Source of the DNA: Flavobacteriales bacterium
GTDB taxonomy: Bacteria; Bacteroidota; Bacteroidia; Flavobacteriales_F; PHOS-HE28
Direction of reading: 5' to 3'
Assembly: GCA_020847755.1 (NCBI GenBank)
Contig: JADLBK010000050.1
Location: forward strand, 1 to 51,011
Length of the DNA stretch: 51,011 bases
Part shown: positions 22,747 through 31,836 of the stretch, piece by piece
How positions within the stretch are numbered: the first letter of the stretch is position 1
How the letters are laid out: every line of letters begins with the position of its first letter
Notes under the pieces: model-generated
The model's input: the letters and a program-made list of their open reading frames with translations, nothing else
What the model was told of the DNA's origin: nothing
Database searches by the model: none
Position numbers and translations under genes: made by a program

Positions 22747-25700
22747 TTACTGCACCACGAGGCGCTGTTCGCTGGTCGTATCGTCAGTGCTGACACGCAG
22801 GATGTACGTGCCCGCCATGAGCGTTTCGGCGCCATCGCGCACCAGGTTCATCCCGGTGTTCAATGTGCGCCGGTCGCTCCACACCACCCTCCCGGTGGCG
22901 TCAAAGAGCTCCAGCCGCGCATCGGTCGCCGCCGCAGGCCACACGACGGAAACGGAGCCTTCGGTCGGGTTCGGGAACACCGTCCAGCCGTCCACCACGG
23001 ACCCGGTGAGCGCGGTGCTGATCGCTGCGGAGAGGCAGATCTCGAAATCACCACCGCCGCCGTACTGGGTGTTGGAGTAGACGCGCACCACGTGGTCCGT
23101 GTTCGGGGCCACGGTGACATCATAAGGCGCGGCTGGATTGATGTCGCAGCCAAGCTCCGCACCATTGCACCCATCATACACGACCACCACGGCATCCCCC
23201 ATGCTGATGTTGTTGAAGGTGATCGTGACGGCATTGTTGGGCCCGGAGTTGAACGCATACCACATGTCCAGATAGGTGCCGGTGGTCGCATCGCAGCTGG
23301 GATCGCCCGCATCCTGGGTCGCCTGGACATTGTTGCCCTGAGCGCTGTTCTGGGGGCAGTCCGTGGTCGCCCACACCGGGAGGCCGATGGCGTTGGCGCA
23401 GTCGTTGTTCGAAGGAGGACCGGCGCACGCCACCGCGCTCACGGACATGGTATACGGTCCGGTGGTGCCCGACCCGAATTGTCCGACGGGGAGCCAATAG
23501 GTGCCCGGCTGCAGGTTCACGAACCCGATGGTGATGTTGCCATCGGTGCAGCTGGTGAAGTCGAAGGTGCCCGCGTAGAACGTATCCGCCAGGCAGGTGG
23601 TCCACACGATGTAGGCCTCGTCGAACACCGGGGTCGTACCACAGTACGAGACGGTGACATCCGCACAATCGGACAGCGTGAAGGCGTGCCACACCTTGGG
23701 TACGTTGTCGTCCATCGGCGAACCGGGGACCGCATCACCCGTGGCGGTGGCGCCCACCGTGGTGCCGGAGAAGGTCAGGCCACCGCCCACGGCCAACGCC
23801 TGCGGTGTCACGTTGGCGCAGTTGTCGTTCGCCGGGGCCGCGCCGCCGCCGAACACGCAGATATCGAAGGTGGTGGTGACCGGGATGTCCGAATAGTAGT
23901 GGTACACCCGGACGTGATAGGTCTGACCCACCGTAAGGCCGCTGGCCTGGATCACTTCGGTGCCTCCCTCCAGGGTCGCATCCGCGCAACCGATGCTCGT
24001 CGGGTTCGCACAGCCGCCGGAGAAGAGCTCGACGACCGCATCGAGCGAATCGGATCCGGCCACTTCCACCGTGAGCTGCGCAGCCGTGGCCACGAAGCTG
24101 AACCACACATCGTCGTTCGCATCACCGGTGAAACCGTTGCACGCAAGCGCCGGCAGGGACTCGGTGGCGTTCGCGACGTCACCGGTCACATACTGGCAGG
24201 TGGTACCCGCCGTGAGCGACGTGGCCCCTCCGCAGTCATCATTGGCCGGCGCACCGGCACAGGCCGTGGCCGTCAACGCCAGGCTGTACGGCCCGGTCGT
24301 GGCGGATCCGAACTGGCCGATGGGCAGGTGGTAGGTGCCTGCTGGCAGGGCATTGAAGAACACCGTGCCATTGCCGTCCACACAGGTGGTGAAGTCGAAG
24401 GTGCCGAGGTTGAACGTGCTCGCCGGACAGTCCGTCCACACGATGTAGATCTCGTCGAACACCGGGGTCGTGTTGCAGTATGAAACCGCGACGTTCGCGC
24501 AGGTGCTGAGCGTGAAGGCATGCCACACCTTGGGGACCCCATCGTCCATGTCGGACAAGGGCACTGCATCATTGGTGGTCGTGGCTCCCACGGTGGTGCC
24601 CGTGAAGTTGAGCGAACCGCCCACGCTCAGCGCCTGCGGAACGATGTTCTGGCACTGATCGTTCACAGGTGCCGTGCCGCCGCCGTAGACGCAGATGGTG
24701 AAGGTGGTGGTGGTGGGGAAGCCGGCGGCATAGTCGTACACCCGCACGTAGTAGGTCTGCCCCACCGTCAGCCCGGTGGCCTGGATGGTCTCCACCCCGT
24801 CGGCCACGGTCGCGTCCGCGCAGGCGATGTTCGTTCCGGCGCAGGCTCCGCTGCGCAGGTCCACCACCGCGTCGAAGTTGGTCGATCCGTCCACCTCGAT
24901 GGTGAGCGCCGCGGCCGTGGCCACGAAGCTGTACCATACATCATCGTTGGCATCCCCCGTGAAGGTGGCGCAGGTGAGCGCGGCGATGGACTGGGTGGCA
25001 CCGGCCACGTCACCCGTCACCGGCGTGCAGGTCGTGCTCACCGCCAGCTGCTGGGCGCCGGAGCATTCATTGTTCGCCGGCGCAGCCCCGCAGGCCGTGG
25101 CGTTCAGTTCGATGGTGTACGGGCCCGTGCTCCCGGCGCCGAACTGGCCGACAGGGACGTAGTAGCTGCCCGCAGGCAGTTGCGCGAAGACGACGGTGCC
25201 GTTGCCATCCACGCAGGTGGTGAAGTCGAAGGTTCCGATGATGCCCGCGTCGGCCGGGCAACCGGTCGCCAGGGCGATGTAGATCTGGTCGAACACCGGG
25301 GTGGTCCCGCAGTAGTCCAACGTCACGTTCGAGCAGGTGCTCGTGGTGAACCGATGCCACACCTTGGGGATCGCGTCATCGAAGTCGCCCCCGGTAACGA
25401 CGTCATTCGTGACCGTGGCCCCGGCGGTGCTGCCCGTGAAGGTGAGCGATCCGCCGACGCTCAGGTTCTGCGCCACCACGTTCGCGCACTGGTCGTTGGC
25501 CGGTGGTGGTGGTGTGCCGAACACACAGATCGTGAAGTCCGTGGTCGGAGCCGCGCCCGTGTAATAGTCATACACCCGCACGTAGTAGCTCGCACCCACC
25601 GTGAGGCCGGCGAGGGAGACCTGCTCGATGCCGTCCTCCACGGTGGCATCGGCGCAGCCGATGTTGGTGCCATTGCAGGCCCCGCTGCGCACATCCACCA

Positions 25701-26139
25701 CGGCATCGAAGTCCAGCGACCCGTCGACGCGAACGGTCAGCGCTGCTGCCGTTGCCGTGAACGTGTACCACACATCATCATCGGCATCGCCGGTGAAGGT
25801 GTTGCACGAAACGGCGGCCAGGCTGTTGGTCGCTCCCGCGGTGTTCCCCGTCACCGGGTTGCACGTGGCGCCCACCGTGAGGGTGATGGCTCCGCCGCAG
25901 TTGTCGTTCACCGGTGCGCCACCCCGGAACACCCCGGTGTTCGTCGGGCGCAGTGATTTGGGGACCGCTCCGGAATGCACAAGCAGCTGTTTCTCCCCCG
26001 GGGCCGCCGCACGGTCGGTGCTCGCCTTTCGAGCGACCGGGGTCCGTTCCATGTCCTGTTTCGTCCGTTGCGCGGAAGCATCCAAGGCCGGCAGGGCCAG
26101 GAGCGCCAAGGCCACGCTCATCGCGTAGGGTCTGATCAT
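22747..26139 (-). CDS. T9SS-secreted protein with three A-B module pairs
   Basis: 1130 aa. Signal peptide 1-23 (ALLALPALDASAQ). Module A ('NDNCGGAITL...DDVWYTF...YYVRVYDY') occurs at about 76-208, 354-487 and 631-764. Module B ('NDQCANVV...FDFTTCVDGNG...PVGQFG...GPYT') occurs at about 213-350, 491-629 and 769-906. A diverged module C is at 909-1036, and a T9SS type A domain at about 1049-1130 (WTVFPNPTEGSVSVVWP ... ATGRVVW ... LMAGTYILRVST). The modules are Cys-containing beta-sandwiches common in Bacteroidetes surface proteins and may bind carbohydrate or calcium. No catalytic motif is seen; probably an adhesin or structural surface protein. Confidence 0.85.
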   Translation of the reverse strand: MIRPYAMSVALALLALPALDASAQRTKQDMERTPVARKASTDRAAAPGEKQLLVHSGAVPKSLRPTNTGVFRGGAPVNDNCGGAITLTVGATCNPVTGNTAGATNSLAAVSCNTFTGDADDDVWYTFTATAAALTVRVDGSLDFDAVVDVRSGACNGTNIGCADATVEDGIEQVSLAGLTVGASYYVRVYDYYTGAAPTTDFTICVFGTPPPPANDQCANVVAQNLSVGGSLTFTGSTAGATVTNDVVTGGDFDDAIPKVWHRFTTSTCSNVTLDYCGTTPVFDQIYIALATGCPADAGIIGTFDFTTCVDGNGTVVFAQLPAGSYYVPVGQFGAGSTGPYTIELNATACGAAPANNECSGAQQLAVSTTCTPVTGDVAGATQSIAALTCATFTGDANDDVWYSFVATAAALTIEVDGSTNFDAVVDLRSGACAGTNIACADATVADGVETIQATGLTVGQTYYVRVYDYAAGFPTTTTFTICVYGGGTAPVNDQCQNIVPQALSVGGSLNFTGTTVGATTTNDAVPLSDMDDGVPKVWHAFTLSTCANVAVSYCNTTPVFDEIYIVWTDCPASTFNLGTFDFTTCVDGNGTVFFNALPAGTYHLPIGQFGSATTGPYSLALTATACAGAPANDDCGGATSLTAGTTCQYVTGDVANATESLPALACNGFTGDANDDVWFSFVATAAQLTVEVAGSDSLDAVVELFSGGCANPTSIGCADATLEGGTEVIQASGLTVGQTYHVRVYHYYSDIPVTTTFDICVFGGGAAPANDNCANVTPQALAVGGGLTFSGTTVGATATGDAVPGSPMDDNVPKVWHAFTLSDCADVTVSYCGTTPVFDEAYIVWTTCLADTFYAGTFDFTSCTDGNITIGFVNLQPGTYWLPVGQFGSGTTGPYTMSVSAVACAGPPSNNDCANAIGLPVWATTDCPQNSAQGNNVQATQDAGDPSCDATTGTYLDMWYAFNSGPNNAVTITFNNISMGDAVVVVYDGCNGAELGCDINPAAPYDVTVAPNTDHVVRVYSNTQYGGGGDFEICLSAAISTALTGSVVDGWTVFPNPTEGSVSVVWPAAATDARLELFDATGRVVWSDRRTLNTGMNLVRDGAETLMAGTYILRVSTDDTTSEQRLVVQ
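23422..25914 (-). repeat. Three tandem A-B repeats of about 830 bp within the surface-protein gene
   Basis: Repeat 1 about 25090-25914, repeat 2 about 24253-25080, repeat 3 about 23422-24249. Long stretches are alike at DNA level, for example around GTGGTGAAGTCGAAGGT in each B unit. Each unit has diverged, so the duplications are not fresh. Confidence 0.8.
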
Positions 26140-26159
26140 GGGTGTGGGTGTTGAGGCGC

Positions 26160-26167
26160 CGAAACTA
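26160..26167 (-). promoter_or_regulatory. -7 element TAGTTTCG for the repeat-protein gene
   Basis: TAnnTTCG on the minus strand, 20 nt upstream of ATG 26139. Confidence 0.5.
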
Positions 26168-26220
26168 GCGCCCCCCCCCCATGCCCGGTCGCCCGGTACA
26201 TGGCAACTTATCGACAGTCC

Positions 26221-28647
26221 TCAGCGCCGCACCACCACCGGCTTCCGCAAAAGGCCGCCTTCCTTCGAGCGGACCTCCAGCACATGCGCGCCCGGGGGCA
26301 GACCGGAAACGGCCATCCGCTGGATGGGCTCCCGGGTGGACCGCTGCCGCACCAGTTCCCTTCCATCGGCTGCGATCATGCGAAGCTCTTCGGCCTTGAA
26401 GCCGGCGGGAACCTCCACAAGCAGCTCGTCCGAGGCCGGCACGGGGAAGACGGTCAGCTCCGGAGCTCCGTCCGGATCCAGCCCGGAGATGGAAGCGATC
26501 GCCCCGCTCTTACCCAGCGCGTACTCTCCCGGAAGAAGGGAGTCCAGCTCCATGTAGCCCGTGCCGTTGGTGAGCGAGCCGGCCACCACCACCTGATGCG
26601 GATAGGTGGTCCAAGGCTGCCCGGGATGCGCGCGGTACAAGACAGCAGCGCCGGCTTCCGTGGCGTCGTAGAGGTCGAAGTCCAGCTGGCTGGTCGAGGC
26701 ACCGTAATAGTTGATCCGGGCCGAGAGGTGCATACCCGCCGGCCAGAGCCCGTCCACCACCCAGTAGTGCGTCCCACTGATGGCCTCGACCTCCGCAGTG
26801 GTCTGCGATGCTTCCGGCGCGGCCCAGATGTGGTCGATGCGGAAGAGGGCCGAATCAGGGACCGCCTCCGGGAACAGGCGGAAGTCCACCCGCGGCAGCG
26901 TGGAACTGAAGCTCTCGCCCGGGTGGATGACGAACTCATGGTCCATGCGCGCCTGGTTCAATCGTCGGTGACCGTTCACCACGGCCATCACCGGCTCGAA
27001 CGGCGCCGTGAGGGTCACCGTGGTGAGCTCCCCGCCGCCCAGCACGTGATGCTCGCTGCGTTGCCACCCCGCACCGATCAAGGTGACATCCAGTGGCACC
27101 TGCTGATGGAAGGTGGTCGTGCCGCGCAGCCGTTGGCGAAGGGTAAGGTCCACCGACCAGGACCCGCCCTGTGTCACAGAGCTCATCGCGTCAACGACGA
27201 ACACGCTGAAGCCGGGCGCGAACACCCAGGCATCGAAGAACGGATCGAGGTCGGTCCCGGTGACCTGCTCCAAGGCGTCGCGGAAACCTGCCGCGTCCAG
27301 GGCCGTGTCCGCAAAGGCCAGCTGCACACCGGTCATCGCCTGCCGGAACAGCGTGTCGCCCAGGTAGCCACGCAGGTTGTGCATCACCGAGGCCCCCTTG
27401 TAGTAGGTGTGGTGACCGTAGATGTACGGATCGGGCATCGGCGAAAGGGGCTGGAAACCGCCGTCCTGCAGGTGACTGTTCTTCAGCACATCGTACTGAT
27501 TGTTCAGCACCGTGGTGATGAACTGGTCGTGGCCATAGACCCATTCATCCACGAGGTGGCCGCTGTATTCGGCAGGACCTTCCTTGAGCCACATGTCGTT
27601 GTGGATGTACGGTGTCACGATGTCGCCCCACCAATGGTGCCCCAGCTCGTGGCTCAGCAGCTGGCGGTTGTCGGATACCGGCTGCCCGGTCATGAACTGG
27701 GGATAGGCGATGTTGGTGGGGATCTCCAGGGCCCCGTCGGTCGTCAGCACATAACCCACCCGGCCCCAGCCGTAGGGTCCGTACCAGTGCTCGCACGCGT
27801 CGATGGCCCCGCCCAGGTCGCCGAACCGGGAGACCATGCCGGCCAGCTGCGCCGGCTTGGCGGTCAGGGTCACCGGGATGGTCCCGAACGCACCGGTGTG
27901 CAGGTAGGTGCTGTCCACATAGTTGGAAACCGCCACCGCTGACACGTGCGTGGGGAGCGCACGGCCGATGCCATAGGAGCGCACCACGGTATCACCGCCC
28001 AGCTGCACCTCGCCCAGGAAGTCGCCCTGGCCCCGCAGGCGATAGGTGCCCGCGCTCTTCACATGATACGTGTACGTGGCCCGTTCCACGAACGAGTCGA
28101 AGCACGGATACCACACCTTGCCGAAGTTGGGCGGGATGGTGCTGATGCCGATGCCGAGGTTGTAGATGTACCCGCTCTCGAAGTAGAAGCCGCCCCAATC
28201 GGGGTCGCGGTGCGGCGCTCCCTGATAATGCACGGTCAGCGTGCGTTGCTCGCCCACCGCAGGCACGCCCAACAGGTCCACCGTGAGGAACGCCCCGTCG
28301 TAGCTGTACGGATGCACGCCCAGGGCGCTGGTCACTGAATCCACCGTGAGGTCGTACAGGTCGAAGCGGATGCTGTTCTGGCCGGCCAGTCGTGGCGTGA
28401 AGGACACGGCGCACATGCCGGCGATCCACTGGTCCTGCACCAGGGTCACGTCCAACCGGATGTCGTAGTGCAGGATGTCGAACGTATCGCTGCGCGCGAT
28501 GGTCTGGTCGATCTGGGTGCGCTGGAGCGCGGTGAGCGCAGGCCCCGGACGGTAGGGCTCGTGCAGGATCCTGCAGCCCATCCGGTAGGGCTGGGCCAGG
28601 GCGGCGATGAAGGATAAGAGGGTGATGGGGAGGACAACAAGGCGCAT
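26221..28647 (-). CDS. Secreted M1 family metallopeptidase with T9SS sorting domain
   Basis: 808 aa from the ATG at 28647 (signal MRLVVLPITLLSFIAALAQ); the track GTG at 28668 lies in the promoter box. The aminopeptidase-N-like fold has zinc motif HELGHHWWG and, 18 residues later, the Glu ligand in MWLKEGPAEY. In place of the usual GAMEN exopeptidase motif it has GALEIPTN. The T9SS type A domain at the C-terminus (LTVFPVPASDELLVEVPAG ... LPPGAHVLEVRSK) sends it outside the cell. Likely a surface or extracellular aminopeptidase. Confidence 0.88.
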   Translation of the reverse strand: MRLVVLPITLLSFIAALAQPYRMGCRILHEPYRPGPALTALQRTQIDQTIARSDTFDILHYDIRLDVTLVQDQWIAGMCAVSFTPRLAGQNSIRFDLYDLTVDSVTSALGVHPYSYDGAFLTVDLLGVPAVGEQRTLTVHYQGAPHRDPDWGGFYFESGYIYNLGIGISTIPPNFGKVWYPCFDSFVERATYTYHVKSAGTYRLRGQGDFLGEVQLGGDTVVRSYGIGRALPTHVSAVAVSNYVDSTYLHTGAFGTIPVTLTAKPAQLAGMVSRFGDLGGAIDACEHWYGPYGWGRVGYVLTTDGALEIPTNIAYPQFMTGQPVSDNRQLLSHELGHHWWGDIVTPYIHNDMWLKEGPAEYSGHLVDEWVYGHDQFITTVLNNQYDVLKNSHLQDGGFQPLSPMPDPYIYGHHTYYKGASVMHNLRGYLGDTLFRQAMTGVQLAFADTALDAAGFRDALEQVTGTDLDPFFDAWVFAPGFSVFVVDAMSSVTQGGSWSVDLTLRQRLRGTTTFHQQVPLDVTLIGAGWQRSEHHVLGGGELTTVTLTAPFEPVMAVVNGHRRLNQARMDHEFVIHPGESFSSTLPRVDFRLFPEAVPDSALFRIDHIWAAPEASQTTAEVEAISGTHYWVVDGLWPAGMHLSARINYYGASTSQLDFDLYDATEAGAAVLYRAHPGQPWTTYPHQVVVAGSLTNGTGYMELDSLLPGEYALGKSGAIASISGLDPDGAPELTVFPVPASDELLVEVPAGFKAEELRMIAADGRELVRQRSTREPIQRMAVSGLPPGAHVLEVRSKEGGLLRKPVVVRR

Positions 28648-28667
28648 GGAACAAGGGTCAGGTCGCA

Positions 28668-28675
28668 CGAAGCTA
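28668..28675 (-). promoter_or_regulatory. -7 element TAGCTTCG for the M1 peptidase gene
   Basis: TAnnTTCG on the minus strand, 20 nt upstream of ATG 28647; back to back with a TACCTTCA box on the plus strand (28683-28690). Confidence 0.5.
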
Positions 28676-28746
28676 CGGGCCCGCTACCTTCACTCTGCGG
28701 ACAACTGCTCCGCTACCCGTGACGTCAACCCGAAAACCGGACCCAC

Positions 28747-30465
28747 ATGCACCGCCTTGTTGCGCTCGCCTTGCTCGTCCTACCAGGACTGTTACCCACG
28801 GTGAAGGCCACCCATATCATGGGCGGTGAGCTCACGTACCGATGGCTCGGTGGATCGGACTACCTCGTCAGTCTCGTCCTGTACAGGGACTGCGCCGGCG
28901 TTCCGGTGGTCTCCCAGGAGAACGTGTACATCTCGTCGAGCACCTGCGGCTACAGCCAGTTGCTGCCCGTGAACCTGGTCGACACGGCCGTCATCGCATC
29001 GCCCTGCGCGGGGCTGTTGTCCACCTGCGACGGGGGGCAGGCACCTGGATTGGAGGTCTATGTTTATCGCGACACCATCGCGCTGGCCCAGGCCTGCCCG
29101 GACTATGAATTCACCTGGACCACCTGCTGCCGGAACGCGGCGGTGACCAACCTTGTGGATCCGAGCACACAAAGCGGCTTCCTGCAGGCATGGCTCAACA
29201 CCGTCGATGGCCCGGGCAATTCCGCACCGGTATACCAGGAGCTCCAGATGCCCTTCATCTGCTCCAATGTGATGTACTGCCAGGACAACAGCACCTTCGA
29301 TGTCGATGGGGATTCGCTCGTGTTCAGCATGGTGCCCGTCCAGAACGGAACGCTGGGACCCGCGTCCTACGCCGCGCCCTTCAGCCCCACGGACCCCTTT
29401 CCGACCGTGAACGGTCACGCGTTCGATGTATCCGGTGGGAACCACTGCGCCATCCCCACCACGGTCGGCGCCTGGGTGGTGGCCTATCGCATCGATGAGT
29501 ACCGCAACGGGGCGTGGATCGGCAGCACGATGCGCGAGGTGCAGCTGTGGGTGGTGAACTGTCCGTCCGCCATGCTCGGCTTCACCGGCACCGTGAAGGA
29601 CTCCACCGGCACACCGGTCAGCAGCGGCACGGTGGAACTGTGGGAGTACGGGCTCAACAGCCTCAGTTCCACGCTCATCGCCACCACACCGGTGAACTCA
29701 CAAGGGGAATATGCCTTCTCCGGCCAGCCGAACGGCCAATACATCCTGCGCGCCATCCCCGACTCGACCAATACCCCGGGGCACGCCACCTCCTATCACC
29801 TGAACACCCACTACTGGGACTTCGCCGAAGTGCTCGGCGCCGTATGCGATACGACCATCGACGCTGACATCACCCTGGTCGGTGTGGGGAACCTGGTCGG
29901 GACCGGCCATGTGAGCGGCTACCTGGGCGACCTCGGCATTGTGCGCAGCCAGCAGGGCACTCCATGGGAAGGCGTCAGTGTGTTCCTGGAAGCCTGGCCG
30001 TCCCACGAACCGGTGGCCTTCGATCGCACGGATGCCGACGGGCTCTTCGCTTTCGTCAACGTGCCCTTCGGTGAGTACCGCGTGGTGTTCGACCACCCCG
30101 GACTGCCCATGCTCGGTTACTACCGCTTCACGGTCAGCGCCCAGAACCCGAGCTTCACCGGTCTTGACCATGGCGCCGACCCGGACGGATTCTTCCCCAC
30201 GGGCATCTCCACGGGCATGCGCGAGGACGCGCCGCTCAGCCTGGTGGTGGCCCCCAATCCGGTGGGCCAGGGCCGGGTGACGATCGGGGGCCTGCCCGAT
30301 GGACCGGTGACACTGTTGGTGGAGGACGCGACCGGCCGCACCGTCGACGTGCAACGGGCGATGGTCGGCAACGGCCGCACGTCGATGGCCACCGACGCCC
30401 TCCCCGCCGGCACCTTCCTGATCCGGATCGCAGGGGCCGGTGCCATCCGCCTCGTGAAACAATGA
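28747..30465 (+). CDS. T9SS-secreted surface protein with ATHIMGGELTYRW N-terminal domain
   Basis: 572 aa. Signal peptide 1-21 (LVALALLVLPGLLPTVKA). The mature start ATHIMGGELTYRWLGG and LVLYRDCAG belong to a domain frequent in large gliding-motility/T9SS surface proteins of Flavobacteriales. Cys-rich central part (FTWTTCCRNAAVTNL). Two Cna-B/SdrD-like or carboxypeptidase-regulatory repeats follow (about 280-360, 390-470; DADGLFAFVNVPFGEYRVVF). T9SS type A C-terminus (SLVVAPNPVGQGRVTIGGLP ... LPAGTFLIRIAG). Function unknown; possibly an adhesin. Confidence 0.78.
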   Translation: MHRLVALALLVLPGLLPTVKATHIMGGELTYRWLGGSDYLVSLVLYRDCAGVPVVSQENVYISSSTCGYSQLLPVNLVDTAVIASPCAGLLSTCDGGQAPGLEVYVYRDTIALAQACPDYEFTWTTCCRNAAVTNLVDPSTQSGFLQAWLNTVDGPGNSAPVYQELQMPFICSNVMYCQDNSTFDVDGDSLVFSMVPVQNGTLGPASYAAPFSPTDPFPTVNGHAFDVSGGNHCAIPTTVGAWVVAYRIDEYRNGAWIGSTMREVQLWVVNCPSAMLGFTGTVKDSTGTPVSSGTVELWEYGLNSLSSTLIATTPVNSQGEYAFSGQPNGQYILRAIPDSTNTPGHATSYHLNTHYWDFAEVLGAVCDTTIDADITLVGVGNLVGTGHVSGYLGDLGIVRSQQGTPWEGVSVFLEAWPSHEPVAFDRTDADGLFAFVNVPFGEYRVVFDHPGLPMLGYYRFTVSAQNPSFTGLDHGADPDGFFPTGISTGMREDAPLSLVVAPNPVGQGRVTIGGLPDGPVTLLVEDATGRTVDVQRAMVGNGRTSMATDALPAGTFLIRIAGAGAIRLVKQ

Positions 30466-30481
30466 CATCCCATGGAGCGCT

Positions 30482-30499
30482 CATCCCTCGGCAGGGATG
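30482..30499 (+). terminator. Possible terminator hairpin
   Basis: CATCCCT-CGGC-AGGGATG, 7-bp stem 17 nt after the surface-protein stop; no T tract, so uncertain. The rest of the 146-bp gap before the regulator shows nothing clear. Confidence 0.4.
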
Positions 30500-30611
30500 C
30501 CCTCTCCATCGCTCTTCCATCCCGCTTCGTCGAGATCGGCATACCATCCGAGCACGATGAACGTATTGTTGTAAGCGTCGCCCATCGGACCGCCAGCTAA
30601 ACCTCCCTCCC

Positions 30612-31364
30612 ATGAATCAAGCCCGCATCCTGGTCGTTGAGGACGAAGCCCTCATCCGCAAGGACATCGAACGCAGCCTAGCGCTGCTGGGCTATGATCT
30701 GGCCGGCAGCACCGGCGATGCTGAGGAAGCCGTGCATCTGGCCATGGAACAGCGGCCGGACATGGTTCTCATGGACATCCGGCTGCGGAGCGCCATGACG
30801 GGCATTGAGGCCGCCAAGGTGATCCGCACGAGCATGGGCATACCCGTGGTCTTCCTCACCGCATTCTCCGAGGATAGCACGCTCCATGAAGCCAAGGTCG
30901 CCGAGCCACTGGGTTACATTGTGAAACCCTTCACCGAGGCGGCCCTGCGCTCCAACATCGAGATCGCGCTGTTCAAGGGTGGCGAGGAGGTCAAGCTCCG
31001 CATGGAACGCGACCGACTGATGCGCTCGGTGGGCAAAGGCCAGGATGAGGAGCACGTGTTCATCAAGCACAAGGGACGCGCGGTGCGTGTCGCCTACCGG
31101 GAGATCGAGCATATCGAGGCCCTCAAGGACTACGCGTCCTTCCACCTCAAGGACCGCAGGTATGTGGTGCATGGTACCATGCAGGAGTTCGAAGCCATGA
31201 TGCCCACGCGCGACTTCATGCGCATCCACCGCTCGCACATCGTGCGTCTCGACCGGATCCAGAGCATCGACGACGGCGATGTGGTCCTGGAGGGTGGTGC
31301 CAAGCGCATCCCCATCGGCCGCACGTACATGAGCCGCCTGCTGGCGCTCATCCCCCAGGTCTGA
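30612..31364 (+). CDS. LytTR family response regulator
   Basis: 250 aa. N-terminal receiver domain (about 5-118) with acidic pocket VVEDE, phospho-acceptor Asp in VLMDIRL, Thr in VFLTAFS and Lys in YIVKPF. A C-terminal LytTR DNA-binding domain follows (about 150-248; VFIKHKGRAVRVAYREIEHIEAL, YVVHGTMQEFEAM, MRIHRSHIVRLDRI). No sensor kinase is adjacent, so its partner lies elsewhere. Binds DNA to control genes in response to a phosphorylation signal. Confidence 0.92.
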   Translation: MNQARILVVEDEALIRKDIERSLALLGYDLAGSTGDAEEAVHLAMEQRPDMVLMDIRLRSAMTGIEAAKVIRTSMGIPVVFLTAFSEDSTLHEAKVAEPLGYIVKPFTEAALRSNIEIALFKGGEEVKLRMERDRLMRSVGKGQDEEHVFIKHKGRAVRVAYREIEHIEALKDYASFHLKDRRYVVHGTMQEFEAMMPTRDFMRIHRSHIVRLDRIQSIDDGDVVLEGGAKRIPIGRTYMSRLLALIPQV

Positions 31365-31386
31365 GCCATTTCGGTGCGTATGTGAA

Positions 31387-31394
31387 TAGGTTTG
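31387..31394 (+). promoter_or_regulatory. -7 element TAGGTTTG abutting the small membrane protein start
   Basis: Exact TAnnTTTG ending 5 nt before ATG 31400. Confidence 0.5.
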
Positions 31395-31399
31395 TGGGC

Positions 31400-31705
31400 A
31401 TGGAGCGCCTGTGCCCGGTCCGTGCGTTCGTCCTCATCGCCCTGCTGCTCCTGGGCGGTGTGGGGCGCGATGGCTGGCACCTGGCCTTCCATGCGGATGA
31501 TGTGTCGCATGCAGGCCTGGGGCCGACGCTCTCCGAGTCCTGTTCGTTCTGTACCGAAGGCCTTCCCACCGCGCTCGCAGCGGTCGCACCGGTCATTCAG
31601 CCTCCTGTGGCGCTCGCCTGGGAAGCGGTGAACGGGTGCGAGCGTTCCAAACTGGCGGCTCCGGCGCGGATCCCTTCCGATCGGGGACCTCCACAACGCG
31701 GTTGA
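31400..31705 (+). CDS. Small membrane-anchored hypothetical protein
   Basis: 101 aa from ATG 31400 (a GTG at 31382 would put the start inside the -7 box). One N-terminal TM (VRAFVLIALLLLGGVG), then a short periplasmic segment with His/Asp residues and a CSFC pair, and a Pro-rich end. It resembles the small proteins that precede metal- or TonB-linked lipoproteins in Bacteroidetes, and the next gene is such a lipoprotein. Function not known; a metal-related role would be a guess based on His and Cys content. Confidence 0.55.
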   Translation: MERLCPVRAFVLIALLLLGGVGRDGWHLAFHADDVSHAGLGPTLSESCSFCTEGLPTALAAVAPVIQPPVALAWEAVNGCERSKLAAPARIPSDRGPPQRG

Positions 31706-31836
31706 TCCACCGCCGGACGGGAACCGTCCGTGCGGCCCAGGGCTTCGACCGAAGCCCGCACACCCGGGGTCGTCCAACGCCACGTGCAGGTCGGACCATC
31801 AACCCAACGGCGCACAGCGCCACAGCATTCCTTGCC

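Noticed and set aside
23422-25914. Possible CRISPR-like or tandem DNA repeat array
   Set aside because: Repeat units are about 830 bp, in frame and protein-coding, with no short direct repeats or spacers.
22714-25956. Long plus-strand ORFs (589 and 478 aa) with repeated HPHVVGLPHR-like segments
   Set aside because: They are antisense shadows of the A-B repeat surface protein; their repetitiveness simply mirrors the protein repeats on the minus strand.
26200-27942. 580-aa plus-strand ORF
   Set aside because: Antisense to the M1 peptidase, which has clear catalytic motifs and a signal peptide.
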